From Bacteroidia bacterium (GTDB lineage Bacteria > Bacteroidota > Bacteroidia > Bacteroidales > Azobacteroidaceae): DNA of 57,234 nt. The notes under the pieces are model-generated. The model saw nothing but the letters and a program-made list of their open reading frames with translations, did no database searches and was not told where the DNA came from. A program made the translations under genes and the position numbers. The stretch is taken from assembly GCA_025996895.1 (NCBI GenBank), contig BNTW01000007.1, positions 1-57,234 of the forward strand, in the 5' to 3' direction. Numbering within the stretch: the first letter of the stretch is position 1; each line of letters opens with the position of its first letter. This document shows positions 15,000 through 24,573 of the stretch, piece after piece.

Positions 15000-17900
15000 A
15001 TGAAAAAACGATTTTTTATTTCAATTTTAGCGCTCTTTATGAGTATCGGCGCAACTATTGCGCAAGTGATTCCTTCGCTCAATTCGCTTTACGATACCGA
15101 TGGCGATGGAAAAAAGGAACTGATTAAAACAACGGGCAACAAGAAGCCGGTCGTTTCGTATCAAATTACTGATGGCAATGTTTATGTCCTGAAAGATACG
15201 CTGTTTAAGGAAACCAACCTGTACGGCAGTTGCTCTATACTGAACATTAACAACGACAGCAAACCCGATTTCGGCGATGAAATGATACTCACCACTGACG
15301 GGGGAAACTATTATATTTCCAAATCAGATGTCTATGCAAGCAGCGAAAGCAACGGTTATTCTGTTATCAAAGACGTGCTGCCCCGCTCGTGGGACGTCAA
15401 CTCCGATGGTCGCCCCGATCTCTATTCCGAAGAAACCGGCGGCGCGGAATTGCAACGCTACATTCATTATCAGCAGCCGGACGGCTCGTTCTTTAAATCG
15501 CGCATCGAATTTTTGAGCGACGAAGAGTATCTGGGTGCAATGAAAGAACATGCCCGCAGGAACGACAATGGAGGTCGTATGCAGCTATTTGCCGATATTC
15601 CGGTTATAGGGAATCCGGTACTGTCGAATCTCGACAAGGAAATTGATTTCAACCATGACGGGCTGCCCGACCTGCTTTCCGACAATGGAGTACTGCTTAA
15701 TATGGGCAACAATAAATTTGCTTTTGCGCAGGCTCCGGGTCGTATCTTTGCCAAAGACCTGAATAATGACGGACTGCCCGATATGATTCTTTATGACGAA
15801 GACGCGCAAACGGTTACGTCGCGTATCTATCTTGGCAACGGCGAAGTGAAGGAACAGGTTGTTCTCCGAAACTTCAAAATATCGGATGTCTGGTGTTACG
15901 ATTTCGACCGCGATGGCGATGTGGATATTCTGATTCCGCTCAATTATCAGCCAAGCATCGGATACTCCTATCTTGTCTTTTGCGAAAATCAGGGCGCAGG
16001 CAAGTTCAAAGTGCATGAGAACTATTACGAAAGGAAATTTCAGTTTCACCATTGCGCAGATGTAAACAATGACGGTTATTATGATTTAGTCGCAGCCGAA
16101 CTTGTTCCGATCGAAGGTAGCAATTCTAATTACGACATCGTTTATTGTCTGATTACCGGAAAGAGCAACTTATCGTTCAATCAGCCGGTGGAACTGTTCA
16201 GTAATGAAACAGAGTCTTTTAGCAATTATGACTTCCAACAAGGTAAATTGACCAAAGCCGGTTTGTTGCTGGACTTGGATAATGACGGCGTTGTAGAACT
16301 GGCAATTGGCAGCAGTTCTACCTACATCCATAAGTTTGAAAACATCACTCCCAATCATCGCCCTAATAAACCCGCCGCGCCGACTTTCGCCTTGAATAAA
16401 GAAACCGGTAAATTGAAAGTTTCGTGGAATACGGGTAGCGATACAGAGTCGTCTGCGGTCGATTTGACTTATTCGCTTCGTATCGGAAGCGCTCCGGGCA
16501 AAAGCGATGTCTGGTTTCCCTACGCTAATGCCGATGGCAGCCGCATTGCATTTACAGAGGGTAATATGGGGTCTAATTTAGATAAAACGATTGATGTAAG
16601 CGGATGGACGGCGGGCGATTACTACATCGCCATTCAGACGGTTGACCCACAGTTCAGCGGCTCGGCCTTCTCCGATGAAGTGATTTATACGCACGAAGTC
16701 GTTACGCCCAAGTTCACGCTTTCCGACAGTCGTATCTTTACGGTCGATACGCTGACCATCAGTCTTGCAGGAAACAAAATCACCGGTTACAATTATAACT
16801 GGACAATTCCCGACGGGCAGATTATCGAAGAAAACGATTACAGCCTGAAAGTAATCTTTGCGCTTGGCGGCGAAAAAACAATCGCTCTGCAACTGACCGG
16901 CGCCGGTGGCGAAGCGCTTCCTGCCTACGAACAGGAAATCACTATTTTGCCCAATAAATTGGTTAAGAATGGGCTGCCAAACACGACTTATTCCAATCTC
17001 TATCCCATTCTGGATATGGACGGCAACGGCGTGATAGATGCGGTAACGAACAACGGACTGTTTTATAACAACGGTCAGGGCGTGTTTACCAAAATCCCTA
17101 AACTCTATAACAGCGACTTGACAGCAGGAGATGGCGCTGTGATTGATATGAATATGGATGGACTGCCCGATATAATTACACGTACCAACAAGGGCGGCGT
17201 TCTGATTAACGAGGGCGATATGGCGTTTGATATATTGGCTGAAAATATTACATTGGAAAATCAGTTCGATAATCCGAGCACATCAATGGAATATGATTTC
17301 AATAATGATGGATGGATGGATTTTATCAGCCTCAGGAATGGTTATTTCTACAAAAATACCGGCGACAACCGCACGTTTGAAAAGACCGGCATGTACGGCA
17401 TCGTATATGACTGGAATAACGATGGCTTGTGGGATTTGATTTCAATTGTTAATAACGTTGCAAAGAGCCTCAAACTGGTTATTTATTTCAATAAGGGAAG
17501 TTTTGTCTTTGAACCGACGGAAATAGACCTGTCGCATTTGAATAACATATTTAGTGACTATGGTTGGGCTAATTGTATTGCACTAAAGGATATGGACAAT
17601 GACGGCTATCCCGATTTAATATTCAGAAAAGAATGTCGTTGGTATGTCCCTGAAGGTGGCTCAACTTATCAAAGTACATACAATTATTATGTTGTATATG
17701 GAAACAAAGAAAACCGATACGAAAATCCGATAGAAGTAGTATCTGATGCCGGAAATTTTATAACCCTTCAAGATGTGGATAATAACGGTTTTCCGGATAT
17801 GCTATTGGAGCAAGGCTGGTATCATCCGATTGTTTATTTTTATCCCGGTGGCGAAGTAAAATATGTTCCTGACACCAACAGGGAAACTGTTTACTATACA

Positions 17901-20021
17901 AGAGATAGATCGCTCTACAACGACCTGAACGGCGATAACATTCCTGATTTTGATGCAGACGCTTATCATCAAACAAAAATCACGAACACCGCGCCGCAGA
18001 CGCCCGCCAATCTCCGCGCCCGCCAGACAGACGCCGGCTTGCTGATTGAATGGGACGCCGCGCAGGATGCAGAAACGCCTTATTCGCAGATGCGTTATAA
18101 TGTGAGCGTAAAGAAAAAGAATGTGGCGCTCGGTAATGAAAATGCGTTTATCGTTTCGCCGCTGAATGCTTTGAAGGACGAGGCGACTGTCGTTCCTCTG
18201 CTCGCTTACCGCACGGCTACGCGCATGGAAATCCCGATGGAAAGGATTCCTGCCGGAAGTTACGAAATACAGGTGCAGAGCATTGACCTTTGGAACGCTC
18301 ATTCGCCGATGTCTGCTCCGTTTACGATTGAAACTTCTTCGCAGATTAGCGTTCAGGCAGAAAGCAATGCCTGCGTAAATGTGCCGGTAACGGTTATGGC
18401 TCGCAGTTCGGAAGCGATAAACGAAAGTTCATTGGTTTGGGATTGGGACGGCGGTACGGTCGTAAGCGGCTCCGGCGTTGGGCCTTATCAGGTGAAATGG
18501 GCAACCGCAGGCGTTAAAACCGTGAAAGCAAGTATCAACGGTGCAACCGCTTCCACCGCCGTAATGGTCGGACAAGGCGAATTTTACGATTTAACTTTCA
18601 GCCTTCCCGCTACGGTGATTGCCGGAGTAGATGTTAAGTTTGAATTGCCCGAAATACTGACCACTCCCGGCGTTTCCTATCATTACAATACATCCAACAG
18701 CGGCATTACGGTATCGCGCCGCACCGGTTCGCGCGAATGTAAAGTGGTATTCCCCGAAAACGGCGGCAACAGTCAATGGATTGAAGTAGAGATTGAGGGC
18801 GGCACCTGCGCAAGTCCTGCTTTCCGGCAAACAGTTATAGTGAAATCGCATATCGTAACCCCCAAGATTTCGCTTGTGAATATAGATGCCGCCACCGGCA
18901 AAAACCGCATTATCTGGGACAAAAACAACGTCAATCTTTCTTCGGACGTTACCGAAATGCTGATTTACAAGGAAGGAAGCAAGTACAACCAGTTCTATGT
19001 GATTGGTAGTGTTGCTCCTAATACGGGCGAGTTTATCGACCTGACGTCCAATCCGCAAATCACCACTTCGCGCTATCGCATTGCTTACAACACCATTTAC
19101 GAAGCGCAAAGTAATCAGAGCATATCGCACCGCAGTACCCACCTGATGCTCAACCGCGGCATGGGTGCCAGCATCAATCTTTACTGGACGCAATACGAAG
19201 GCGGCATTATCGACAGTTATCGCATCTATCGTGGCGCAACGCCCGAAACCATGTCGCTGCTTGTGGAAGTATCCGGTAATACCAACAGTTACACCGATAT
19301 GACGCCTCCCAACGGACTGTTCTACTACGCTATCGAATACGACCAGACTTATAATCCCGAATGGACGGAAGAAACGGTTATCAGTCAATCGCCGGCGATG
19401 CGTAGCGCACAAGCCGCCGTACTTGTTACGGGTCGCTCCAATGCCGTGAGCGTGGTCAATGCGCAGAACATCACTTTTGCACAGTCGTTGAATATCATGG
19501 CTTTGGAAAGCGACATAAGCCTTTCGCCCACGCAGAGCGAATTGCACCTGTTTGCGGAAATTTTCCCCGTAACTGCCGATTACCAAATAGTAAACTGGTT
19601 AGTTGTTTCCGGCGCTGAATACGCCTACATCAATCAGCAGGGTGTATTGACTGCGATTGGCAACACGTCCGCCGGTTCGGTAACGGTACGCGCCACGACG
19701 ATAGACGGTTCCAACATTTACCGTGAGATAACCATTCCGGTTGCAGCATTCAATACTGCCATACAGCAACCCATAGCGGATAAGGAAAATGTTTTGCTGA
19801 TTCAACTGTATCCCAATCCGGTGAAAGAAGAATTGTTTATCAAGTCGGAAATACCGGTCGAAAAAGTCATCATTTATGATATGATGGGCAAGCAAATGAT
19901 AAACAGGAATTTGCAGAATGGTCAATCCATCCATGTTTCGCAATTACCGGGAGGCATATATTTTATACAGGTATATGCAGGGGGCGTTTGCAGTACGCAC
20001 AAAATAATTATAGACAAATAA
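15000..20021 (+). CDS. Giant secreted FG-GAP-repeat protein with T9SS sorting domain
   Basis: A 1673-residue surface or secreted protein. Residues 1-21 are a signal peptide. Residues about 30-440 hold many FG-GAP/VCBS-type repeats with calcium-loop motifs (DTDGDGKKE, DVNSDGRPD, DFNHDGLPD, DLNNDGLPD, DFDRDGDVD, DVNNDGYYD, DLDNDGVVE). Fibronectin III-like domains (KPAAPTFALN; TPANLRARQT) and a PKD-like segment separate this from a second FG-GAP block near 660-985. Then come PKD and fibronectin-like domains and a BIG-type domain. The last 75 residues are a T9SS type A domain (LYPNPVKEELFI ... GGIYFIQVYAGG). It is probably exported through the outer membrane by T9SS and anchored; the ligand is unknown. 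Confidence 0.9.
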   Translation: MKKRFFISILALFMSIGATIAQVIPSLNSLYDTDGDGKKELIKTTGNKKPVVSYQITDGNVYVLKDTLFKETNLYGSCSILNINNDSKPDFGDEMILTTDGGNYYISKSDVYASSESNGYSVIKDVLPRSWDVNSDGRPDLYSEETGGAELQRYIHYQQPDGSFFKSRIEFLSDEEYLGAMKEHARRNDNGGRMQLFADIPVIGNPVLSNLDKEIDFNHDGLPDLLSDNGVLLNMGNNKFAFAQAPGRIFAKDLNNDGLPDMILYDEDAQTVTSRIYLGNGEVKEQVVLRNFKISDVWCYDFDRDGDVDILIPLNYQPSIGYSYLVFCENQGAGKFKVHENYYERKFQFHHCADVNNDGYYDLVAAELVPIEGSNSNYDIVYCLITGKSNLSFNQPVELFSNETESFSNYDFQQGKLTKAGLLLDLDNDGVVELAIGSSSTYIHKFENITPNHRPNKPAAPTFALNKETGKLKVSWNTGSDTESSAVDLTYSLRIGSAPGKSDVWFPYANADGSRIAFTEGNMGSNLDKTIDVSGWTAGDYYIAIQTVDPQFSGSAFSDEVIYTHEVVTPKFTLSDSRIFTVDTLTISLAGNKITGYNYNWTIPDGQIIEENDYSLKVIFALGGEKTIALQLTGAGGEALPAYEQEITILPNKLVKNGLPNTTYSNLYPILDMDGNGVIDAVTNNGLFYNNGQGVFTKIPKLYNSDLTAGDGAVIDMNMDGLPDIITRTNKGGVLINEGDMAFDILAENITLENQFDNPSTSMEYDFNNDGWMDFISLRNGYFYKNTGDNRTFEKTGMYGIVYDWNNDGLWDLISIVNNVAKSLKLVIYFNKGSFVFEPTEIDLSHLNNIFSDYGWANCIALKDMDNDGYPDLIFRKECRWYVPEGGSTYQSTYNYYVVYGNKENRYENPIEVVSDAGNFITLQDVDNNGFPDMLLEQGWYHPIVYFYPGGEVKYVPDTNRETVYYTRDRSLYNDLNGDNIPDFDADAYHQTKITNTAPQTPANLRARQTDAGLLIEWDAAQDAETPYSQMRYNVSVKKKNVALGNENAFIVSPLNALKDEATVVPLLAYRTATRMEIPMERIPAGSYEIQVQSIDLWNAHSPMSAPFTIETSSQISVQAESNACVNVPVTVMARSSEAINESSLVWDWDGGTVVSGSGVGPYQVKWATAGVKTVKASINGATASTAVMVGQGEFYDLTFSLPATVIAGVDVKFELPEILTTPGVSYHYNTSNSGITVSRRTGSRECKVVFPENGGNSQWIEVEIEGGTCASPAFRQTVIVKSHIVTPKISLVNIDAATGKNRIIWDKNNVNLSSDVTEMLIYKEGSKYNQFYVIGSVAPNTGEFIDLTSNPQITTSRYRIAYNTIYEAQSNQSISHRSTHLMLNRGMGASINLYWTQYEGGIIDSYRIYRGATPETMSLLVEVSGNTNSYTDMTPPNGLFYYAIEYDQTYNPEWTEETVISQSPAMRSAQAAVLVTGRSNAVSVVNAQNITFAQSLNIMALESDISLSPTQSELHLFAEIFPVTADYQIVNWLVVSGAEYAYINQQGVLTAIGNTSAGSVTVRATTIDGSNIYREITIPVAAFNTAIQQPIADKENVLLIQLYPNPVKEELFIKSEIPVEKVIIYDMMGKQMINRNLQNGQSIHVSQLPGGIYFIQVYAGGVCSTHKIIIDK

Positions 20022-20047
20022 AGAAAAGGAGAAACTGATTTGAAGAA

Positions 20048-20080
20048 GGGGCTATTCCGAAAAGAATAGCCCCTGTTTCC
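20048..20080 (+). terminator. Terminator after the FG-GAP gene
   Basis: GGGGCTATTC (20048-20057) pairs with GAATAGCCCC (20064-20073), 10 bp with a 6-base loop, followed by TGTTT. It lies 27 bases past the stop. Confidence 0.65.
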
Positions 20081-20125
20081 ATTCTCTCTGATCTTGTTGA
20101 TTTTCCAATTAAGTTCTATTGATAT

Positions 20126-21286
20126 TTACTTATCAATTACTACCCAATAACCGCCTTTGTCAGGACCTTCACGACGAAGACGATTTTGTGCTTTGAGTTT
20201 TTCTATGTCACGGGCAATTGTTCTCCACGTCACTTTATTTAAAGCCGCTAATTCAGTCATAGATATGTGGGGATTGTTTTGTATTTGTTTTAATACATTT
20301 CTTTTACTGTTATTTTCTATGACATTTTCTATGACATTCTGGTCGGTTTTCTCTGCACTTTTTTGATTTTCCATGACATTTTCAGTAATATTTCTGGTCG
20401 GTTTCTCCACAGTTTTCTGTGTACTTTTCGCCCTGTTTTTCTGCCGTGCAACCTTTTCTTCCAAAATTTTCTTCTGCTTTTGCAAAACAGTCAGAAAAAA
20501 CGAAATCCAAGGCACATAATCAACTTCTTCCGTCCAAATCGTTTTTTGTGTACGGCGCAAGGCGCGATAATAACCCTCTTTACTTTGCTCAATAATCGAC
20601 TCAATGGAACTGTATGGCACATAAGCGTAACCTTTTTTCAGCAATAACATTGTAGTCAATGCCCGCGAAAGCCGTCCATTACCGTCTTGAAAAGGGTGAA
20701 TGGAAAGAAAATGCACAATAAAAATCCCGATTACAATCAACGGATGCAAAAAAGGGTCATCTAAATTTTTACGTGTCCATTCCGCAAGTTCTTCCATCAG
20801 ATAAGGCGTATCAAAAGGTGTTGCAGTTTCAAATACAATGCCGATTTCTTTGCCGTCAGCATCAAAAGCCACAACGGAATTGGATATTTTCTTGTATTCG
20901 CCACGATGCCGCTCGTCTTTACTAACATATTGCAACAGAATTTTATGCAGTTGCTTTATATAATTTTCCGAAAGCGGAATGACCGAAAAATCGTCAAAAA
21001 TCGTATTCATCAGTTCGGCATAACCGGCAACTTCTTCTTCATCGCGCGACTTGAACGACTTTTTATGAATATGCGAAAGTAATTCTTCTACCTCTGCATC
21101 GGTCAATTTATTGCCTTCAATACGGTTTGACGAGCCGATAGATTCAATAGTTGATATTTTTTTGAGCTTTTTGAGTTGTTCGGGACGCAAACGTGCAAAA
21201 CTCGTCCAAGAACCCTTGAACTCGTCCAATTCCGCTATTTGCGAGAGCATTTGCGGGGTGATCTTTATGTTTTCCAAATCCAACAT
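20126..21286 (-). CDS. Fic family AMP-transferase with C-terminal winged helix
   Basis: A 386-residue Fic protein. An N-terminal helical region carries SSNRIEGN near residue 58, matching the inhibitory (S/T)xxxE(G/N) motif of class II Fic enzymes. The catalytic loop HPFQDGNGRLSR near residue 206 is the full HPFx(D/E)GNGRxxR signature, so AMP transfer to a target hydroxyl is expected when the inhibitory helix moves. The C-terminus has a charged Gln/Asn-rich linker and a DeoR/MarR-like helix-turn-helix (ISMTELAALNKVTWRTIARD). The start at 21286 is supported by a TATCTTTG box at 21302-21309 that lies inside the longer frame. Targets are unknown; a self-regulating transcription factor is possible. 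Confidence 0.88.
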   Translation of the reverse strand: MLDLENIKITPQMLSQIAELDEFKGSWTSFARLRPEQLKKLKKISTIESIGSSNRIEGNKLTDAEVEELLSHIHKKSFKSRDEEEVAGYAELMNTIFDDFSVIPLSENYIKQLHKILLQYVSKDERHRGEYKKISNSVVAFDADGKEIGIVFETATPFDTPYLMEELAEWTRKNLDDPFLHPLIVIGIFIVHFLSIHPFQDGNGRLSRALTTMLLLKKGYAYVPYSSIESIIEQSKEGYYRALRRTQKTIWTEEVDYVPWISFFLTVLQKQKKILEEKVARQKNRAKSTQKTVEKPTRNITENVMENQKSAEKTDQNVIENVIENNSKRNVLKQIQNNPHISMTELAALNKVTWRTIARDIEKLKAQNRLRREGPDKGGYWVVIDK

Positions 21287-21301
21287 ATTCCCTGTTTTTT
21301 G

Positions 21302-21309
21302 CAAAGATA
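21302..21309 (-). promoter_or_regulatory. -7 box of the fic gene
   Basis: TATCTTTG on the minus strand, 15 bases before the ATG at 21286. It excludes the longer start at 21328. Confidence 0.55.
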
Positions 21310-21341
21310 AAAATACTTTTTCATACAAGCATTGGTAATCG

Positions 21342-21374
21342 ACAAAAAAGCCGGAGAAATATTACATTCTCCGG
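21342..21374 (-). terminator. Terminator of the T9SS protein gene
   Basis: On the minus strand an 8-bp stem (21374-21367 with 21358-21351) is followed by CTTTTTTG. It lies 41 bases past the stop of the minus-strand T9SS gene and before the fic promoter. Confidence 0.65.
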
Positions 21375-21415
21375 TACATTCTCAGCCCCCTATTTTTTAT
21401 GTTCAATAACTGTAC

Positions 21416-23008
21416 TTATTTCACAAGCACCTTTCCGCGCCAGTCGCCAACTTTTACCACATATACACCTGTGGACAGGTTAGACACATTGACCGTATTC
21501 ACACCTTGTTGCAACTTGAACGAGGAAACAACACTGCCTTGCAGGTTATAAATCACTGCATTAGTTGCCGGGCTGCCGTTTTCAATCGTCCATTCTCCAT
21601 CAGCTGCCGGATAAACCGAAACCGCTGGAGCAACAACCGTTTCCGCAATACCGGTATGAATATCTTCTACATTAACCAATTTCCATTCATCGTAGGTTTC
21701 AACATAACTGTTTGTATATTCCTGAATATTCTCGTCATGAGTGCCTTTATATTTATACACTTCCGTAACAGTGGTTTTTGTCGGACGGCCTTGAGCGTCA
21801 TATTCGCGGGCGTAAGTCGCTTCGGATTCACTATAATAATAATAATTTTCTTCTATGTCTTCACTTCTATAATAATCCCGCACCAATGCGCCATAGCTGT
21901 TATACTGCACTGTTCCTGTAGAGTTGGCATCGCGGTAACCTTCTTCGGAAGAAGCATCAGTTGAATAAACAGACGTTGTGGTGTAGCCGCCGTTTTCCAA
22001 GAATTGCACCGTACTCGTTTCCGACAAAATATTCCCGATTTTAACAGCTTGTGTAATTGTATTGCCGTCAATAGTTGTCACCCAAGTCCCTTGCTGTCCG
22101 AAATAGTTAATATCTCCATTGAAAAACCACCGGTAGCGATAATAATAGTCATTCCAATTATAACGTTGAGTGCTGCTATAACGGTAGTTATTCAAATCGC
22201 TTTCGTCGTCATCAACCATAAATGGAAAGAGTTCATATTGATTATAATATTCGCCATTGCGCACAGTCCTGATATTATAAATTTGAAGAGTATCTTTCTT
22301 TTGGTCTTCATCATTGTAACCTATATTGGTATAACTGTTTACGATATTGTCGGCTCCCCAAGTGAAAATGGAATAAATGGTATCCGGGGTTGCCTCTTCC
22401 TGCGCAGCACGAAGAATCATAGACGACAATGCCGGTTTTGTTTTTTTAGCTTGGTAAAAAGCAAGCGGCGATTTGGACGTTTCTGGTTGGGGAGGGACGT
22501 CCCGCATGTACATATCCACTGCCTGCAAAGTGCGTCCTTTACTGTCAAACAAAAATCCTTCGACCGTTTCCATTCCCGTTTCACCATTTAATTGGCGAAT
22601 ACCGGTGCGAATACCCTGCGCATTGACAATGGCTTCGGTGCGGTCGTACAAATTCCACCCGCCATCACCGTCAGACCATTCATCCTGCTCCCAAAGCTTC
22701 ATTCCCTTGTTGTCGTAAGCGGCAGTTATTCGAGAATACCCTTCATATTGTTTTGTAAAAACAAACTTGCCGCTGGGCAAGCGGTGATAGGTAAAAGAAG
22801 CGGAATCTTCCGCCGTTTGCGAATCTCCGTAATAGTTTTTTACCGAAGTAACGTGTCCGAACTCATCGTAATCATACACAAATTTCTGTGAATTATAATA
22901 ATCCGACGCCTGATACGCTCTTGTAGGCAAATACACCGGTTTGGTAGCCCACACTTGTCCTGCTATAAAGCAAGAAATTAACACTGAAAGTAAAAATGTC
23001 TTCTTCAT
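21416..23008 (-). CDS. Secreted protein with T9SS type A sorting domain
   Basis: A 530-residue exported protein. The start at 23008 gives a signal peptide ending near AGQVWA; the longer frame adds 15 non-signal residues. The body has scattered YD-like repeats (YDEFGHVTSVKNYYGD, YDAQGRPTKTTVTEVY) similar to the wall-associated YD family, and is Tyr-rich. The last 70 residues are a T9SS type A domain (VYPAADGEW, then VIYNLQGSVVSSF and STGVYVVKVG). Likely surface-attached; function unknown. It has a terminator downstream and shares a symmetrical promoter region with the AlkD-like gene. Confidence 0.85.
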   Translation of the reverse strand: MKKTFLLSVLISCFIAGQVWATKPVYLPTRAYQASDYYNSQKFVYDYDEFGHVTSVKNYYGDSQTAEDSASFTYHRLPSGKFVFTKQYEGYSRITAAYDNKGMKLWEQDEWSDGDGGWNLYDRTEAIVNAQGIRTGIRQLNGETGMETVEGFLFDSKGRTLQAVDMYMRDVPPQPETSKSPLAFYQAKKTKPALSSMILRAAQEEATPDTIYSIFTWGADNIVNSYTNIGYNDEDQKKDTLQIYNIRTVRNGEYYNQYELFPFMVDDDESDLNNYRYSSTQRYNWNDYYYRYRWFFNGDINYFGQQGTWVTTIDGNTITQAVKIGNILSETSTVQFLENGGYTTTSVYSTDASSEEGYRDANSTGTVQYNSYGALVRDYYRSEDIEENYYYYSESEATYAREYDAQGRPTKTTVTEVYKYKGTHDENIQEYTNSYVETYDEWKLVNVEDIHTGIAETVVAPAVSVYPAADGEWTIENGSPATNAVIYNLQGSVVSSFKLQQGVNTVNVSNLSTGVYVVKVGDWRGKVLVK

Positions 23009-23103
23009 CTTTTCCAAATTTAAAATATTATTATTAATTGTCGTTAGTTCCAATGATAATCCGGCATAAAAATAATCATATTTCTTTATTTTGCAAAAAT
23101 CAT

Positions 23104-23137
23104 TACCTTTGATGTGTTAATTTAAATATCAAAGGTA
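23104..23137. promoter_or_regulatory. Symmetrical divergent promoter or operator
   Basis: TACCTTTGAT at 23104-23113 is repeated inverted as ATCAAAGGTA at 23128-23137 with 14 bases between. Each arm is a TACCTTTG -7 box on its own strand, so the site could serve both the AlkD-like gene (ATG at 23139, one base past the right arm) and the T9SS gene at 23008. It could also be a dyad operator. Confidence 0.5.
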
Positions 23138-23138
23138 G

Positions 23139-23840
23139 ATGAATGCCACTTTTATTCTTCAAGAATTGTTATCCATTGCCAATCCCGAAAAAGCCAAATT
23201 TCTACAAGGCTTTTTCAAAACGGGAAAAGGGCAGTATGCCGAAGGGGATGTCCTGTTGGGGATCGTCGTTCCACATATTCGCGATATAGTGAAAAGAAGC
23301 CCAAAACTGACTTTCGACGAAATTCAAAAATTAATCGACTCACCTTATCACGAAGTGCGATTAGCTGGTCTTTTGCTTTTAGTGAAACAATTCAAAAAAT
23401 TTAAAGACGAACAAAAAAGTATCTTTGATTTTTATTTGAAAAACGCCCGGAAAGCGAATAATTGGGATTTAGTGGATGTTACTTGTCGCGATGTCATCGG
23501 TTCGTATTTGCTTAAACATGAAGAGAGTAGGGGAATACTTTACGATTTAGCCGAAAGCGACAATCTGTGGGAACAACGGATTGCCATTGTTTCGACCTGG
23601 ATGTTCATCAAACACAAGCAATACAGCGACACACTTGCTTTAGCAGAAAAACTGCTCAACCACAAACATGACCTGATGCACAAAGCCGTCGGTTGGATGT
23701 TGCGGGAAGTCGGCAAGAAAAACCACGAAACCTTGGTTGATTTTCTCGAAGAGCATCACAAAAAAATGCCGCGAACGGCTTTGCGGTATGCTATTGAGCA
23801 TTTTTCGCCGGAGGAACGAGCGTATTTTATGAAGAAATAA
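23139..23840 (+). CDS. AlkD-like DNA alkylation repair protein
   Basis: A 233-residue protein of paired helices (HEAT-like repeats) matching the AlkD family, DNA glycosylases that remove N3- and N7-alkyl purines without base flipping. Signatures: KFLQGFFKTGKGQYAEGD near residue 20, VPHIRDIVKR near 46, NNWDLVDVTCRDVIGSYL near 108 (the W and D of the active face) and HKAVGWMLREVGKK near 180. Length matches the family. It is a single gene with its own promoter region, followed by the toxin-antitoxin pair. Confidence 0.9.
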   Translation: MNATFILQELLSIANPEKAKFLQGFFKTGKGQYAEGDVLLGIVVPHIRDIVKRSPKLTFDEIQKLIDSPYHEVRLAGLLLLVKQFKKFKDEQKSIFDFYLKNARKANNWDLVDVTCRDVIGSYLLKHEESRGILYDLAESDNLWEQRIAIVSTWMFIKHKQYSDTLALAEKLLNHKHDLMHKAVGWMLREVGKKNHETLVDFLEEHHKKMPRTALRYAIEHFSPEERAYFMKK

Positions 23841-23873
23841 TTTGGATTTTTGCTTTATCTGTTTTCTTAAAAA

Positions 23874-23905
23874 TTTGCATAATGTTCCATTATTAGTTAC
23901 CTTTG
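23874..23905 (+). promoter_or_regulatory. Promoter of the higBA-like operon (leaderless start)
   Basis: TTTG at 23874-23877, exactly 20 bases, then TACCTTTG at 23898-23905. The toxin ATG begins at 23910, at or next to the predicted start of transcription, so the mRNA should be leaderless or nearly so. Confidence 0.75.
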
Positions 23906-23909
23906 TGGC

Positions 23910-24266
23910 ATGAATAAAGTAAGAGAATTATTTATTTTTGAGCATTATTTTTATGACTTTTTTGATGAATTGTCTGAAAAGGTAAAGGATAAAATTGACC
24001 ATGTCTTGTATGTGGTAACTGTTTCAGAGAAAATTCCTGTACATTTTTTCAAACATATCGAAGGTACTGATGGACTTTTTGAAATACGAGTTGAATATGA
24101 AAGCAATATTTACCGCATATTTTGTTGTTTTGATGAAGGAAAATTAGTCGTTTTATTCAACGGTTTTCAGAAAAAAACGAAAAAGACACCATCGAAAGAA
24201 ATTGATAAAGCATTAGAAATAAAGAAAAACTATTTTAAAAGTAAAAAAAATGGAAACAAAAAATAA
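23910..24266 (+). CDS. HigB-like toxin of the RelE/Gp49 superfamily
   Basis: A 118-residue protein of the phage-derived Gp49-like/HigB group of RelE-fold RNases, which cleave mRNA at the ribosome. Visible features are VPVHFFKHIEGTDGLFEIRV near residue 43 (quoted region shortened), YRIFCCFDEGKLVVLFNGF near 69, and the basic C-terminal segment FQKKTKKTPSKEIDKAL that holds the usual catalytic Lys residues. The toxin gene comes first and overlaps its antitoxin by 17 bases, the usual HigBA order. Its start is almost leaderless. Confidence 0.88.
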   Translation: MNKVRELFIFEHYFYDFFDELSEKVKDKIDHVLYVVTVSEKIPVHFFKHIEGTDGLFEIRVEYESNIYRIFCCFDEGKLVVLFNGFQKKTKKTPSKEIDKALEIKKNYFKSKKNGNKK

Positions 24267-24552
24267 ACACTTGACATCGTTTGATGAACATTTAGAAAAA
24301 CGTTACGGAAAAATTGGTACGGAAAAAAGAACAGAATTCGAAATCAAAGCCAAGGCATTCGCTATTGGCGAGATTATAAAGGAAGAACGTCGTTTAGCTC
24401 ATGTTACGCAACAACAATTAGCAGATAAAACAGGTACAAAGAAAAGTTTTATTTCCCGCATTGAAAACGGACATAGCGACATTCAGTTATCAACTTTGTA
24501 CCGTTTAGTAGAACTTGGATTGGGAAAAAGGGTGGCATTTTCCATTCAATAA
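24250..24552 (+). CDS. HigA-like XRE-family antitoxin
   Basis: A 100-residue antitoxin with a helix-turn-helix of the XRE/Cro type at residues 47-95 (LAHVTQQQLADKTGTKKSFI then SRIENGHSDIQLSTLYRLV). The N-terminal 40 residues probably wrap the toxin. It should neutralise the preceding toxin and repress the shared promoter at 23874-23905. It overlaps the toxin gene by 17 bases, which couples their translation. Confidence 0.9.
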   Translation: METKNKHLTSFDEHLEKRYGKIGTEKRTEFEIKAKAFAIGEIIKEERRLAHVTQQQLADKTGTKKSFISRIENGHSDIQLSTLYRLVELGLGKRVAFSIQ

Positions 24553-24573
24553 AAAATATCTCTTATTGTAATT

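Noticed and set aside
18591..19586. A 331-codon open frame antisense to the FG-GAP gene
   Set aside because: Low-complexity, His/Arg-rich translation without domains; it mirrors the codon pattern of the strongly coding plus strand.
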